From assembly GCA_029167225.1 (NCBI GenBank), contig JARFNK010000006.1, positions 1 to 64,000 of the forward strand: 64,000 nucleotides of DNA, given 5' to 3'. The notes under the pieces were generated by a model. The model was not told the DNA's origin. It saw nothing but the letters and a program-made list of their open reading frames with translations, and did not search any database. The translations under genes were made by a program, and so were the position numbers. Below, one piece after another: positions 43,912-54,114 of the stretch. Position 1 is the first letter of the stretch. Every line of letters begins with the position of its first letter. This DNA is from Sphingobium arseniciresistens (GTDB lineage: Bacteria > Pseudomonadota > Alphaproteobacteria > Sphingomonadales > Sphingomonadaceae).

Positions 43912-45108
43912 TTATTTCTTCAGCGTGACGACCACATTGCTGCGGCGCGGCTTGTCTTCCACCTCGTGGTACAGGCTCGCCATCGGTTCGTCTTCCACGG
44001 CGACCTGTGCTTCGGCGGAAAAGCCGTTGAACGCGGTCCGCATCGCGCAGCCATAGGCGCCCAGCATGCCAACTTCGATGTAGTCGCCGGCCTTGACGTC
44101 GGCGGGCAGCATGAACGGGCCGGCCATGTGATCGGCATCGTCGCAGGTCGGGCCGTAGAAGCTGAACGCCTGCATCGACGCTTCGCTGTCCTCTTCGCGC
44201 AGCAGCGCGACGGGGAAGCGCCAGCCGACATGGGCCGCGTCATACAGAGCGCCATAGGCGCCGTCGTTGATGTATAGCTCGTCGCCGCGGCGGCGTTCCA
44301 CGCGGACGATCAGCGAGGAATATTCCGCGCTCAGCGCCCGGCCGGGTTCGCACCACAGTTCCGAGGAATAGCTGACCGGCAGGCTTTCGAAGCCGCGATG
44401 GATCGCGTCGAAATACAGCTCCAGCTCCGGCGGTTCCATGCCCGGATAGACCGACGGGAAGCCGCCGCCGACATCGATGATGTCGACCGTGACCGCTGCG
44501 TCGACGATCGCCGCGCGCACGCGCTCGATCGCCTGGGTATAGGCGTGCGGGCTCATCGCCTGGCTGCCGACATGGAAGCAGATGCCCAGGGCATCGGCTG
44601 CCTGGCGGGTGGCCATCAGCAGTTCCCGCGTCTCGCCCGGCTCGGCGCCGAATTTGGAGGCAAGGCTGAGCATCGACATGTCGGAGGAGACACGCAGGCG
44701 CACGCACAGTTCCAGATCGGTCGCATCGCCGGTGGCGCGCATGATCTTTTCCAGCTCGTCGATCGTGTCGAGCGAGAAGGTCCGCACGCCATGCACATGA
44801 TAGGCTTCGGCAATCGCTTCCTCTGCCTTCACCGGGTGCATGAAGCACAGCTTCGCCTCGGGCAGGGTCGCTGCCACCAGACGAACCTCGGTGATGGAGG
44901 CGACGTCGTAATGCGTGATTCCGCTTTCCCACAGCACCTTCAAAAGGTCGGGCGAGGGATTTGCCTTAACAGCATAGAGCGAGCGCCCCGGAAACTTCGT
45001 AGAGAAGAATCGCGCGGCGCGGGCCGCAGCCTGCGGGCGAATAAGCGTTACCGGTGCTGCCGGTTTGAGGGCGGTTGCTACCCCCAGCGCGCTAGGATGC
45101 TTGTGCAA
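43912..45108 (-). CDS. Ornithine (or lysine/ornithine) decarboxylase
   Basis: PLP enzyme of the alanine-racemase fold that makes putrescine from ornithine. Lys48 in LYAVKANPSPDLLK binds PLP; HVGSQ, DVGGGFPSVYPG and ELWCEPGRALSAE contact the cofactor; GPTCDDADHM carries the catalytic Cys. 398 residues. The start is TTG at 45108, with GGAGG about 10 bp upstream. A good promoter lies in the gap before it (45212-45184). The genes upstream convert putrescine to spermidine, so this enzyme feeds the pathway. Lysine use cannot be excluded. Confidence 0.94.
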   Translation of the reverse strand: MHKHPSALGVATALKPAAPVTLIRPQAAARAARFFSTKFPGRSLYAVKANPSPDLLKVLWESGITHYDVASITEVRLVAATLPEAKLCFMHPVKAEEAIAEAYHVHGVRTFSLDTIDELEKIMRATGDATDLELCVRLRVSSDMSMLSLASKFGAEPGETRELLMATRQAADALGICFHVGSQAMSPHAYTQAIERVRAAIVDAAVTVDIIDVGGGFPSVYPGMEPPELELYFDAIHRGFESLPVSYSSELWCEPGRALSAEYSSLIVRVERRRGDELYINDGAYGALYDAAHVGWRFPVALLREEDSEASMQAFSFYGPTCDDADHMAGPFMLPADVKAGDYIEVGMLGAYGCAMRTAFNGFSAEAQVAVEDEPMASLYHEVEDKPRRSNVVVTLKK

Positions 45109-45183
45109 TTCAAGGGACCTCCAGTGTATTTCAAGACTATCAAGCTGCCTTGCGGTGGAAGTCCCATGGGGCAGCGGGGGCTC

Positions 45184-45212
45184 GATATATGGGTAAGGGG
45201 GGGGTCTGTAAA
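45184..45212 (-). promoter_or_regulatory. Sigma70-type promoter of the ornithine decarboxylase gene
   Basis: TTTACA (45212-45207), a 17-nt spacer and TATATC (45189-45184) on the minus strand, giving a leader of about 70 nt before the TTG start. It would let the decarboxylase be expressed apart from the two upstream genes. The spacer contains an unusual run of eight C. Confidence 0.55.
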
Positions 45213-45244
45213 GCGCTGCCGTAAAAAATCTCGTAACAAAATCG

Positions 45245-46432
45245 TCACGAAAGGCGGTGCTTGAAATCCTCGTAGGAAAAGCGCCGAATCTCGCGCAATT
45301 GCGTGGTTTCGCTGTTCCACAGCCAGATGTCCGGCAACGGCACGCCGTTGAACATCGTCGTCTTGACCATCGAATAATGCGCCTGGTCGAGGAAGGCGAT
45401 TCGTCCGCCCGGCTCAGCCGTGCCGGGAATGCGATAATCGCCGATGATGTCTCCGGCGAGGCAGGAGGGGCCGCCCAGGCGCACGATTTCGCCCTCCGAC
45501 GGTTCGTGGAGCATTGCGGGGCGGTAGGGGGCCTCGATCACGTCGGGCATGTGGCAGGTCGCCGAGATGTCCGTAATGGCGACTTTCATGCCATTGTCGA
45601 TCACGTCGAGGATCTCGCCCACCAATATGCCGGCGTCGAGCGCCATCGCCTCGCCCGGCTCAAGATACAGGTCGAGCCCGGTCTGTGCGCGGATGCCCTG
45701 CAGGAACGCCACCAGCCGGTCGCGCTGATAGTCGGCGCGGGTGATGTGATGCCCGCCGCCGAAGTTCAGCCATTTGAGCGCGGCGAAATGCGGCGCGAGG
45801 CGCGATTCGATGGCCGCCCATGTGCGCTCCAGCGGCAGGAAGTCCTGCTCGCACAGCGAATGGAAATGCAGGCCGGAAACGCTCTCCAGATGTTCAGGGC
45901 GGAGCTGGTCGATGGGGAAGCCAAGGCGGCTGTGCGGCTGGCAGGGGTCGTATTTCGCGACCTCACCCTCGGCGTGCAGCGGATTGATCCGCAGGCCGAT
46001 GTCGAACGTCTCGCCCGCCGCGCGCGCAGCCTCGATCTGCGGGCGGAAGCGCGCGATCTGATAGGGACTGTTGAAGATCACATGATCGGAGATGCGCAGG
46101 ATCTCGGGCAGGTCTTCTGCCTTGTAGCCGGCGCAATAGGTCGCGACTTCCTTGTCGCCGTTCGGGCCGGCATAGGCCTCGCGTCCGAGCCGTGCCTCGT
46201 ACAGGCCCGACGCGCACACGCCGTCCAGATGCTCCACCACCAGAGCGCCCAGCGACCACATGGAAAAGGCCTTGAGCGCGCCCAGGATGCGGATGCCCGC
46301 GCGGTCGCGCACATCCTTCAGGATCAGCAGGTTGCGCTTCACCGCGGCCTCGTCGACGACGAAGCTGGGCGAGGGCACGCTGTAGAGATCGAAGCGCGCA
46401 AAGGCGCCGGGGTCGCCGGCCTTGGTTTCCAT
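45245..46432 (-). CDS. nspC: Carboxynorspermidine / carboxyspermidine decarboxylase
   Basis: PLP enzyme that removes CO2 from carboxyspermidine (or carboxynorspermidine) to give the triamine. Lys54 in ILGALKAFSMWS is the PLP lysine; HFHSLCEQDF, NFGGGHHITRADYQ and YLEPGEAMALD line the site, and DISATCHMPDVIEAPYRP carries the active Cys. 395 residues. The start at 46432 (METKAGDPGAFARF) is preferred over a codon five residues upstream. It pairs with the dehydrogenase gene upstream, separated by a BIME-like repeat. Confidence 0.94.
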   Translation of the reverse strand: METKAGDPGAFARFDLYSVPSPSFVVDEAAVKRNLLILKDVRDRAGIRILGALKAFSMWSLGALVVEHLDGVCASGLYEARLGREAYAGPNGDKEVATYCAGYKAEDLPEILRISDHVIFNSPYQIARFRPQIEAARAAGETFDIGLRINPLHAEGEVAKYDPCQPHSRLGFPIDQLRPEHLESVSGLHFHSLCEQDFLPLERTWAAIESRLAPHFAALKWLNFGGGHHITRADYQRDRLVAFLQGIRAQTGLDLYLEPGEAMALDAGILVGEILDVIDNGMKVAITDISATCHMPDVIEAPYRPAMLHEPSEGEIVRLGGPSCLAGDIIGDYRIPGTAEPGGRIAFLDQAHYSMVKTTMFNGVPLPDIWLWNSETTQLREIRRFSYEDFKHRLS

Positions 46433-46442
46433 ATTGGTTCTC

Positions 46443-46529
46443 GTCATTCCCGCGAAGGCGGGAATCCATCTCCCGACGTCGCGACTGGGGCTATGGCAGG
46501 AGATGGGTCCCCGCCTTCGCGGGGATGAC
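46443..46529. repeat. BIME-like pair of inverted palindromic repeats
   Basis: Two 31-bp units (46443-46473 and 46499-46529), each with a CCCGC-GAAG-GCGGG type hairpin, face each other as an imperfect inverted repeat (28 of 31 matching). This GTCATTCCCGCGAAGGCGGG family is widespread in proteobacterial intergenic DNA. It can fold in mRNA between the dehydrogenase and decarboxylase genes and may set their relative expression. Confidence 0.85.
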
Positions 46530-46534
46530 CGGAA

Positions 46535-47740
<1,206 letters not shown>

Positions 47741-47889
47741 TTCACTGCTCCATCTCTGACCGCGCCGATGCGCGAAAGCGCCCATATAGGGGCTGTGCAT
47801 GACAGCGCAAAGTCAGAGTGCGCCTTGGTGGCAAAGGTTCCGTCCCGGCGAGGATGCTGATCGGCTGAAAGCGTGGCGGAAGCCCGCCT

Positions 47890-48543
47890 TTACTGTCCGT
47901 CGGGGGCGTGATCCGACGGCGGCGGTGGGGGAGGCGCAGGCATCTCCTCGCGCGACAGCACGCCGTCATGAGAGGCATCGAGGTCGTCGAACAATGCAAG
48001 CGCGGCAGTGGCAAATTCGCCGTGGTCGATCATGCCGTCATCGTTCGAATCCTCGAAGCGCGGCATCCCGCCCGAAGGCGCCATGGGCTGCATCGAGGGG
48101 CCGCGCCGCGCGGTCGCGCCTTGCTCGCCGCGATTGCCGCCAGGGTTTTTGCCCGGAGGTGGTCCGCCCTGATTCCCGCCAAAGCCTCCGCCGCCAAATC
48201 CGCCTCGGCCGCTTCCTCCGTCGAAGCCGCCACCGGGGCCGCCACCCAGCCCCCTGCCGCCCCGGCCCTGCTGCTGGCCTGAGGGCGACGAGGCGTTGCT
48301 GCCATCAGGCGCGGCCCGCATCAGCGACCGCACCGGGATAAGGCCGTCGCCATCCTGGTCACGCGCGGCAAAATCGCGATCGAGCCATGCGGCCATCTCC
48401 TCGCGCGTGATCCTGCCGTCGCCATCATTGTCGGCGGCGAAAATGCCACCGGCGGGGGGAGGCGGTGGTGGCCGGTCATTGCCGGTGTCGTTGGCTATGT
48501 CCGTGGCCTGTACCGCTGCGAAAAGCAGGAAAGGGAAGATCAT
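47890..48543 (-). CDS. Secreted EF-hand protein with a Gly-rich middle
   Basis: Signal peptide at the N-terminus (MIFPFLLFAAVQA). Four EF-hand-like loops: DNDGDGRITREE (about 39-50), DQDGDGLIP, DSNDDGMIDHGE and DASHDGVLSREE near the C-terminus; the second is atypical. Between the pairs lies a 60-residue Gly/Gln/Asn-rich segment. Ends with a Pro-rich tail. 217 residues from 48543. It should bind calcium outside the cytosol; the biological role is unknown. Upstream of it (47741-47889) is only spacer. Confidence 0.82.
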   Translation of the reverse strand: MIFPFLLFAAVQATDIANDTGNDRPPPPPPAGGIFAADNDGDGRITREEMAAWLDRDFAARDQDGDGLIPVRSLMRAAPDGSNASSPSGQQQGRGGRGLGGGPGGGFDGGSGRGGFGGGGFGGNQGGPPPGKNPGGNRGEQGATARRGPSMQPMAPSGGMPRFEDSNDDGMIDHGEFATAALALFDDLDASHDGVLSREEMPAPPPPPPSDHAPDGQ

Positions 48544-48667
48544 CGTCTGCAAGGGGGCTTGTCCTGAAAATGCTGGCCATGCCTCCTGCGCAACGGACAT
48601 TGCAGGCATATTTCAGATCATGTCAGCGGCCATGGCATTGTACGACGCGCCATGTGCACATGGAGGC

Positions 48668-50266
48668 TCAGGAAATCAGGCCGCGCAGATGTGCGATCCT
48701 GTCCGCTTCCGCCGCCGGCTTGTCGCGCCTGATCCGCGCGATCCGGGGGAAGCGCATGGCGAGGCCGGACTTGTGGCGCTTGCTTTCATGGATACTGTCG
48801 AAGGCGACCTCCAGCACCAGCGTCTTCTCCACCTCCCGTACCGGGCCGAAACGGTTGACGGTGCTGGTCCGCACGAAGCGGTCGAGCCATTTCAGTTCCT
48901 CGTCGGTGAAGCCGCTATAGGCCTTGCCCACCGGCAGCAGCTCGCCATCCTCGGTCCAGCAGCCGAACGTATAGTCGGAATAGAAGGAGGATCGCTTGCC
49001 GTGCCCGCGCTGCGCATACATCATCACGCAGTCGGCGGTCAGCGGATCGCGCTTCCACTTGTACCACAGCGCCGCCTTGCGCCCGGCGACATAGGGGCTG
49101 TCGCGACGCTTGAGCATCACCCCCTCGATCGCGGCATCGCGGGCGCCGGCGCGCAGTGCCGCCAGTTCGTCGAAGTCGGCGGCGTCGATCACGGAAGAGA
49201 GATCGAACCGGTCGGGATCGAGCGTGGGCACGAACGCTTCCAGCCGGGCGCGACGTTCCTCCCATGCCTCACCGCGCAGATCCTCCTCGCCCGCCAGCAA
49301 CATGTCGTAGAGTCGCACGAAGGCGGGAAAATCCTCCTGCATTTTTGCCGACACGGTCTTGCGGCCGAGGCGCTGCTGCAGCGCGTTGAAGCTGGCGGCC
49401 GATCCGCCATGTGCCTCCGCCCCCTGGGCCTCGCCCTTCACCAGCAGTTCGCCGTCCAGCACCGCATGGCCGGTGAAGGCCGCCGCGACTTCGGGAAAGC
49501 TGCCGGTGATGTCGTCGCCCGCGCGGCTGTAGAGCCGGGTCTGCGTGCCCGTGCCGACAATCTGCACGCGGATGCCGTCCCATTTCCATTCGGCGGCATA
49601 GTCGATAAGGTCCACGCTGTCGCTTTCCAGCGGATGGGCGAGCATGAACGGGCGGAAGAAGGGCGTGCCCTGCGGATCGGGGCGATCGCCCTTGCCCTCG
49701 GCCCAGGCGAACAGCGGCGCATAGGGCGGGGCGAGGGCGTGCCACACTTCCTCGACATCATCGACATCCAGCCCGAAGGCGAGGGCAAGGCCCGTCTTGG
49801 CGAGCCGCGCCGAAATGCCCACGCGCAGGCCGCCGGTCGCAAGCTTCAGCAGCGCGAAACGGCCGGAGGCATCGAGATGGTCCATCATCGCCGCCAGCGT
49901 GGCAGGCGCACTGGCGCGGCTGACGCAATGCAATCGCTCCACCACCGCACCGAGCGTCAGCGCGCCATCGTCATATTCAGCGGCGCTTGCGTCGGGCAGC
50001 GGCCAGAGCAGCGCCACCGTCTCTGCCAGGTCGCCGACATAGTCGCGGCTCATTTCGTACAGCACCGGGTCCACCCGCGCCCGGATCATCTCGCCAATCG
50101 CCGATGCCTTCACCGCCTTGAGGTCCAGCGCGCCGGTGAGCGCCGCCAGTGCCCAGCCCCGGTCGGGGTCCGGCGCGCTCGCCATATAGTCGGCGATCAG
50201 GCGGAGCTTGTCGTTGCGCGAGCGCGTATAGACGAGGCCGTCGAGCAGCTGGGAAAAGGCCCTCAT
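48668..50266 (-). CDS. ATP-dependent DNA ligase (exonuclease-associated type)
   Basis: Joins DNA nicks with ATP. An N-terminal helical DNA-binding domain (1-190) is followed by the adenylation domain with Lys228 in EWKWDGIR and motifs DGELL, GVMLKR and LWYKWKRDP, then an OB domain (about 420-530). 532 residues. It overlaps the preceding exonuclease gene by 4 bp (the pair usually occurs with an Lhr-like helicase and a phosphoesterase in a repair cluster, but neither is here). A role in a secondary double-strand or interstrand repair path is inferred. Confidence 0.92.
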   Translation of the reverse strand: MRAFSQLLDGLVYTRSRNDKLRLIADYMASAPDPDRGWALAALTGALDLKAVKASAIGEMIRARVDPVLYEMSRDYVGDLAETVALLWPLPDASAAEYDDGALTLGAVVERLHCVSRASAPATLAAMMDHLDASGRFALLKLATGGLRVGISARLAKTGLALAFGLDVDDVEEVWHALAPPYAPLFAWAEGKGDRPDPQGTPFFRPFMLAHPLESDSVDLIDYAAEWKWDGIRVQIVGTGTQTRLYSRAGDDITGSFPEVAAAFTGHAVLDGELLVKGEAQGAEAHGGSAASFNALQQRLGRKTVSAKMQEDFPAFVRLYDMLLAGEEDLRGEAWEERRARLEAFVPTLDPDRFDLSSVIDAADFDELAALRAGARDAAIEGVMLKRRDSPYVAGRKAALWYKWKRDPLTADCVMMYAQRGHGKRSSFYSDYTFGCWTEDGELLPVGKAYSGFTDEELKWLDRFVRTSTVNRFGPVREVEKTLVLEVAFDSIHESKRHKSGLAMRFPRIARIRRDKPAAEADRIAHLRGLIS

Positions 50267-51258
50267 CCCTCGTCCTCATCCTCGCGGCCGGCCAGCGCCA
50301 ATGCGCGGGCGCGCATCTGCCGCATCGTGCACCAGTGGACCAGTGCCTCCTCCCGGCCATGCGTCACCCATGTCTCGCCCGGCGCAAGCTCGGTGATCGT
50401 CGCGGTCAACTCGTCCCAGTCGGCATGGTCGGAGATCACCAGCGGCAGCTCCACATTGCGTTGCCGGGCGCGCTGTCGCACCCGCATCCAGCCCGACGCC
50501 ATGGCGGTCAGCGGATCGGGCAGGCGTCGGCTCCACCGATCGTTGAGCGCGGAGGGCGGCGCGACCACGATATGCCCGCGCATCTGCGCCGCCGGCACGC
50601 CCGTGGCCGGCGCAAGCGCGCCCAGGTCGACACCGAAATCCCGGTACAGGTCGCACATCCGCTCCATCGCGCCGTGGATGTAGATCACGTCGTCATGGCC
50701 GCGCGCGCGCAGTTCGCCGATGATCCGCTGCGCCTTGCCCAGCGCATAGGCGCCCACCAGCACGCAGCGCTCCGGCCGGGCACGGAGCGCGCCGAGCAGC
50801 CGGTCGATCTCGCTGCCGGTGTCGGGGTGGCGGAACACCGGCAGGCCGAAGGTCGCCTCCGTCACCAATATGTCGCAGGGGACGGGGTGGAAGGGCGCGC
50901 AGGTCGGGTCGGCGCGGCGCTTATAGTCGCCCGTCACCACCACCCGCTCGCCAGCATGTTCCAGCACGATCTGCGCCGATCCCAGCACATGGCCGGCGGG
51001 CACCCAAGACATTGCGACGCCGCCCATCGCGATCGGTTCGCCATAGGGCATCGCCGTGCCGCTCGCCGTGCCATAGCGCAGCGCCATGATCGCCAGCGTT
51101 TCGCGTGTCGCCCACACATGGCCGTGCCCGCCGCGCGCATGATCGGCATGGCCATGGGTGACGAGCGCGCGCTCCTGCGGCACGCTCGGGTCGATCCAGG
51201 CATTGGCCGGGCGCACATAGATGCCGGTGGGATGCGGCTCGATCCAGTGGGGTGTCAT
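50263..51258 (-). CDS. Ligase-associated DNA exonuclease (metallo-beta-lactamase fold)
   Basis: Beta-CASP/MBL nuclease of the type found beside ATP-dependent ligases. Zinc ligands HGHADH (residues 35-40), later PAGHVLGS, VVVTGDYKRR and SDHADWDEL; the C-terminal WVTHGREEALVHW completes the site. 331 residues. The stop overlaps the ligase start (ATGA). The pair likely processes DNA ends before sealing. Confidence 0.92.
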   Translation of the reverse strand: MTPHWIEPHPTGIYVRPANAWIDPSVPQERALVTHGHADHARGGHGHVWATRETLAIMALRYGTASGTAMPYGEPIAMGGVAMSWVPAGHVLGSAQIVLEHAGERVVVTGDYKRRADPTCAPFHPVPCDILVTEATFGLPVFRHPDTGSEIDRLLGALRARPERCVLVGAYALGKAQRIIGELRARGHDDVIYIHGAMERMCDLYRDFGVDLGALAPATGVPAAQMRGHIVVAPPSALNDRWSRRLPDPLTAMASGWMRVRQRARQRNVELPLVISDHADWDELTATITELAPGETWVTHGREEALVHWCTMRQMRARALALAGREDEDEG

Positions 51259-51339
51259 CGCCCTACAATGTGGGGAATGATGTCCGGGTTCCGCAAGGCG
51301 GCATCATTGGAGCCTGAGAAAGGCCAAAGGAAAGGGATA

Positions 51340-51768
51340 TCAACAGCCCTTGCCGCTGGCCTTGCAGAAGGCGGCCATGGTCTCGCTCTTGAAATCGATC
51401 GTGCCCGCCACATCCATGGTGGTTTTCATGACATCCGGGCTGGCGGCCTTCATGCGCGCGGCTGCGGGGCTTTCATAGAAGGCGACAAGGGCCTTGAGGT
51501 CATCAAGGCTCAGCTTCTGGGCGAAGGCGATGCCTTCCGCCTGCAGGATGCGATCCTGCCCCTTGCGGGCGACATCGGCGGCGGTGGCGCGCAGGCGCGT
51601 CATCTCGGTCGGTGAAAGCTCGGGGTGGGCGGCAACCAGTTCTTCGGTTTCCTTGGCCGCGACGGCGGGCAGGACGCTCGCCAGCGTGCCGGACCGGGCA
51701 AGCCGGATGCCCAGCGCTTCAGCCTGTGTGGTCGGCGCCGCTGCCAGCAGGAGCGCCGCCACCAGCAT
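51340..51768 (-). CDS. DUF2059 family secreted protein
   Basis: 142 residues with an N-terminal hydrophobic leader ([16 protein letters not shown]) and a helical domain ending in LKALVAFYESPAAARMKAASPDV, the signature of DUF2059 proteins. One Cys pair close to the C-terminus (FCKASGKGC). The ATG overlaps the hemA stop (TGATG). Function unknown. Confidence 0.82.
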   Translation of the reverse strand: MLVAALLLAAAPTTQAEALGIRLARSGTLASVLPAVAAKETEELVAAHPELSPTEMTRLRATAADVARKGQDRILQAEGIAFAQKLSLDDLKALVAFYESPAAARMKAASPDVMKTTMDVAGTIDFKSETMAAFCKASGKGC

Positions 51769-53009
51769 CAGGCAGCCTTCTGGAGTTCCAGTTCCAGCCG
51801 ATCCCAGATCTCGACGAGCGCATTCACCAGGTCGCGCATCATTGTTTCATTATGGGCGGGGCCGGGGGTGAAGCGCAGCCGCTCCGTGCCGCGCGGCACG
51901 GTGGGATAGTTGATGGGCTGCACATAGACGCCATATTCGGCGAGCAGGATGTCGCTGATCCGCTTGGCCTTCACCGGATCGCCCACCATCAGCGGCACGA
52001 TATGGGTGGTGGATGGCATGACCGGCAGGCCGGCATCCGCCATCAGGCTCTTGAGCAGCGCGGCAGACGCCTGCTGGCCGTCACGCTCGACGCTCGACTG
52101 CTTGAGGTGGCGCACGCTCGCGAGCACGCCGGCGACCAGCACCGGCGAGAGCGAGGTGGTGAAGATGAAGCCCGGCGCATAGGAACGGATCACGTCGATG
52201 ATCATCTGGTCGGCAGCGATATAGCCGCCCATCACGCCGAACGCCTTGCCCAGCGTACCCTCGATGATCGTCACCCGGTCGGCAACGCCGTCGCGCTCCG
52301 AAATGCCGCCGCCGCGCGGGCCGTACATGCCCACGGCGTGGACTTCGTCCAGATAGGTGAGGGCGTTGAACTCCTCGGCCAGGTCGCACAGCTGCGCGAT
52401 CGGCGCGACGTCGCCGTCCATGGAATAGACGCTCTCGAACGCGATCAGCTTGGGCGCTTCGGGATCGGAAGCCTCCAGCAGTTCGCGCAGATGGGCGAGG
52501 TCGTTATGGCGGAAGACCTGCTTCTCGCATCCCGAATTGCGGATGCCCGCGATCATCGAGGCGTGGTTCAGCTCGTCGGAAAAGACGATGCAGCCCGGCA
52601 GCAGCTTCGCCAGCGTCGCCAGCGTCGCCTCATTGGAGACATAGCCGGAGGTGAAGAGCAGCGCGCCTTCCTTGCCGTGCAGGTCGGCAAGCTCGGCTTC
52701 CAGGTCGACATGATAATGGGTGTTGCCGCCGATATTGCGGGTGCCGCCGGAGCCGGCGCCGACATCGTGCAGCGCCTCTTCCATCGCGGCGATCACCTTG
52801 GGATGCTGTCCCATGGCGAGATAATCGTTGGAACACCACACGGTGATCGGCTTCGGCCCGTTATGGCCGTGAAAGCAGCGCGCATTAGGGTAGGCGCCCT
52901 TGTTGCGCAGGATATCGATGAATACCCGATACCGGCCTTCACTATGCAGGCGTTCGATCGCCTGGCTGAAAACATGTTTATAATTCACTGCGTCTGCCCG
53001 CATCGCCAT
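51768..53009 (-). CDS. hemA: 5-aminolevulinate synthase (C4 pathway)
   Basis: Condenses glycine and succinyl-CoA to 5-aminolevulinate, the first haem precursor, as in alphaproteobacteria. Motifs: [63 protein letters not shown] and the PLP lysine in [14 protein letters not shown]. About 413 residues. Start at 53009 ([11 protein letters not shown]); TTG at 53018 and ATG at 53003 are alternatives. Preceded by murI on the same strand, with a 6-bp-arm palindrome in between. Coupled to the DUF2059 gene. Confidence 0.97.
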   Translation of the reverse strand: MAMRADAVNYKHVFSQAIERLHSEGRYRVFIDILRNKGAYPNARCFHGHNGPKPITVWCSNDYLAMGQHPKVIAAMEEALHDVGAGSGGTRNIGGNTHYHVDLEAELADLHGKEGALLFTSGYVSNEATLATLAKLLPGCIVFSDELNHASMIAGIRNSGCEKQVFRHNDLAHLRELLEASDPEAPKLIAFESVYSMDGDVAPIAQLCDLAEEFNALTYLDEVHAVGMYGPRGGGISERDGVADRVTIIEGTLGKAFGVMGGYIAADQMIIDVIRSYAPGFIFTTSLSPVLVAGVLASVRHLKQSSVERDGQQASAALLKSLMADAGLPVMPSTTHIVPLMVGDPVKAKRISDILLAEYGVYVQPINYPTVPRGTERLRFTPGPAHNETMMRDLVNALVEIWDRLELELQKAA

Positions 53010-53118
53010 GTCTTTCAATCCCGGCGCATTAGCCTTTGAGCGCGCCCATTGCCAGTGATAACGGCTCGCAGGCCATAAGTATTATCCCGATCACATAGAG
53101 CGAGAAAAGCATTCCGTG

Positions 53119-53132
53119 CTATTGGTCAATAG
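53119..53132. promoter_or_regulatory. Palindrome CTATTG-GT-CAATAG between murI and hemA
   Basis: Perfect 6-bp arms with a 2-nt centre in the 148-bp gap upstream of hemA. It could be an operator for haem or oxygen-responsive control, but it does not match the FNR/FixK consensus (TTGAT-N4-ATCAA) and could be chance. Confidence 0.3.
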
Positions 53133-53157
53133 GTCTCACCTCAAAAACGCGCTGCTC

Positions 53158-53961
53158 CTATAGTCCCTCGATACGGGTAAGGCCATAGGCGGCGAGCGAG
53201 GGTGCGAGGGCGTCGACATCGGGATCGAGTCGGGTGAAGACGGCCGTGCCGCCTTCGAAATCCTCCGGCCAGGGCTGGTTGCGGGTCAGCTGGACGACGC
53301 GCCGGGCGATGCCGCCGCCGCCGTGCAGGAACTGCAGCGGGCGCGGCGCCACCGCCTCCAGCTCCGCCTGGACGAGCGGGAAATGGGTGCAGGCCAGCAC
53401 GATAACGTCCATGCGATCTCCGCCCGGCTGGTCCAGCAGCCCGTCCAGGGCATCCCGCGCGATGTCGAGGTCCAGCGGCTCGCCGCGCAGCTTCGCCTCC
53501 GCCAGTGCCACAAGCCCGGCCGATCCGTGCCGCAGGATCGTGCAGTCGGCGCCATGATCGGCCGCCAGGCGGTCGACATAGGGCTGGCGGACGGTCGCTT
53601 CGGTACCGAGCACGCCGATCACCCGGCTTTTCGATCGTAGCGCGGCGGGCTTGATCGCGGGAACGGTGCCGACCACCGGGATGTCCAGCGCCGCGCGCAC
53701 GGACGAAAGGGCAATGGTCGAGGCTGTGTTGCAGGCGATCACCGCAAGGCGCGGCCGGTAGCGCTCCACCAGCCGCCCCAGAAGTGCGGGGACGCGCGCG
53801 GAAATCTCGCTCTCGCTCTTGGTGCCATAGGGGTAGCCGGCCCGGTCGGCGGCATAGACGACGGGCGCCGTCGGCAGCAGCACGCGGGTCGGCGCCATGA
53901 TCGAAAGCCCTCCCACGCCGGAATCGAAGAACAGCAGCGGAGCAGAAGGCGACAGCGTCAT
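53158..53961 (-). CDS. murI: Glutamate racemase
   Basis: Supplies D-glutamate for peptidoglycan. Features are FFDSGVGGLSI at the start, catalytic Cys77 in IACNTAST and Cys191 in LACTHFPLV with the Thr-His pair. 267 residues. Divergent from plsY. Confidence 0.95.
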   Translation of the reverse strand: MTLSPSAPLLFFDSGVGGLSIMAPTRVLLPTAPVVYAADRAGYPYGTKSESEISARVPALLGRLVERYRPRLAVIACNTASTIALSSVRAALDIPVVGTVPAIKPAALRSKSRVIGVLGTEATVRQPYVDRLAADHGADCTILRHGSAGLVALAEAKLRGEPLDLDIARDALDGLLDQPGGDRMDVIVLACTHFPLVQAELEAVAPRPLQFLHGGGGIARRVVQLTRNQPWPEDFEGGTAVFTRLDPDVDALAPSLAAYGLTRIEGL

Positions 53962-54114
53962 GATGGCGGGACTTAGCCCAGATGGCGGGCGGGCAAAAGA
54001 GAGGATGATGTCGCGCCATGGATCGTGCTGGGGATCGTGCCGTCATGGTACGCTGCCCATTGCACGGTGCGCCCGCCACCCTATGATCCGCGCCACTGAA
54101 TTGAAGGGGATATC

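Noticed and set aside
46443-46529. CRISPR-like repeat array
   Set aside because: Only two units in inverted, not direct, orientation and no spacers; it is a BIME/REP-type element.
48296-50683. A 795-codon plus-strand frame opposite the ligase and EF-hand genes
   Set aside because: Antisense to two genes with clear catalytic motifs; no coding evidence of its own.
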